From Paracoccaceae bacterium (GTDB lineage: Bacteria > Pseudomonadota > Alphaproteobacteria > Rhodobacterales > Rhodobacteraceae): a DNA stretch of 5,493 nt. The notes under the pieces were generated by a model. That model was given only the letters and a program-made list of their open reading frames with translations. It searched no databases and was not told the origin of the DNA. Shown piece by piece: positions 5,367-5,493 of the stretch. The stretch's first letter is position 1, and each line of letters begins with the position of its first letter. The stretch covers positions 1-5,493 of the forward strand of contig SKMM01000373.1 in NCBI GenBank assembly GCA_007121055.1, read 5' to 3'. The position numbers and the translations under genes were made by a program.

Positions 5367-5493
5367 CGGCCCGATCCCGGTTGCCTGCCCGCCATGCGTT
5401 TGCGGCGCCCCCCGACACCCCTGAGGCGCCGCCGCCCCGGCCCAGGCCAGGTCGCCTGAGGCCCCGGCCGCGCCCCGACCCGTCCGCGCCGCC
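5367..5493. other. Right edge upstream of the response regulator gene, unassigned
   Basis: All three minus-strand frames are open across most of this stretch, so it could be the end of an upstream gene or a GC-rich leader. One frame ends in TGA 16 nt inside the regulator gene and would allow an overlapping, translationally coupled upstream gene. The translated residues (Arg/Gly-rich in that frame, Ala/Gly-rich in another) show no recognisable motif. No TTCA-type 11-bp repeats are seen here, so autoregulation through the 3839-3882 motif is not supported. Confidence 0.3.

Noticed and set aside
4599..5459. A 286-codon plus-strand frame opposite the response regulator
   Set aside because: Gln/Pro/Arg-rich translation opposite a complete OmpR-family gene; a shadow.

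Overview
The window looks like chromosomal DNA from a very GC-rich alphaproteobacterium, most likely a member of the Rhodobacterales (Rhodobacter/Paracoccus/Roseobacter relatives). This rests on the strong G/C preference at third codon positions, short AAGGA- or GGAGA-type ribosome binding sites, and the types of gene present: PCu(A)C copper chaperone, DUF3833 lipoprotein, TrmJ, and an OmpR-type regulator. That is an inference from composition and protein similarity, not a species call.

Layout from left to right: (1) 1-258, minus strand: the decayed C-terminal part of an IS5-like transposase. It has two in-frame stops and an extra ~60 nt carrying a perfect 11-bp palindrome, and it runs off the left edge. 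(2) 299-775, minus: a periplasmic PCu(A)C copper-binding protein with an unusual His-containing insertion next to its metal site. (3) 776-1105: intergenic, with a strong hairpin at 1059-1084 just after the next gene. (4) 1106-1579, minus: a secreted, very acidic protein of unknown function. (5) 1580-1931: a divergent intergenic region with a long hairpin. (6) 1932-2474, plus: a DUF3833 lipoprotein. (7) 2475-2973: about 500 nt with no convincing gene. (8) 2974-3762, minus: a TrmJ-type tRNA 2'-O-methyltransferase. (9) 3763-3946: a divergent promoter region with four tandem 11-bp units and a foldable leader. (10) 3947-4537, plus: a secreted SnoaL/NTF2-fold protein. (11) 4608-5366, minus: an OmpR/PhoB-family response regulator, convergent with gene 10. 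(12) 5367-5493: the upstream edge, unassigned.

Four of the six intact genes encode exported proteins (three with Sec-type signal peptides, one lipoprotein), so the window is weighted towards the cell envelope. Most genes appear to be separate transcription units with long gaps or divergent arrangement, and no multi-gene operon is visible. The most suggestive regulatory link is between the OmpR-family regulator and the 11-bp repeats ahead of the neighbouring secreted NTF2-like gene: tandem 11-bp spacing is the usual binding geometry for this regulator family. I see no defence system, CRISPR array, tRNA, rRNA or intact mobile element. The window is mostly ordinary chromosomal content, with a few local features worth checking.
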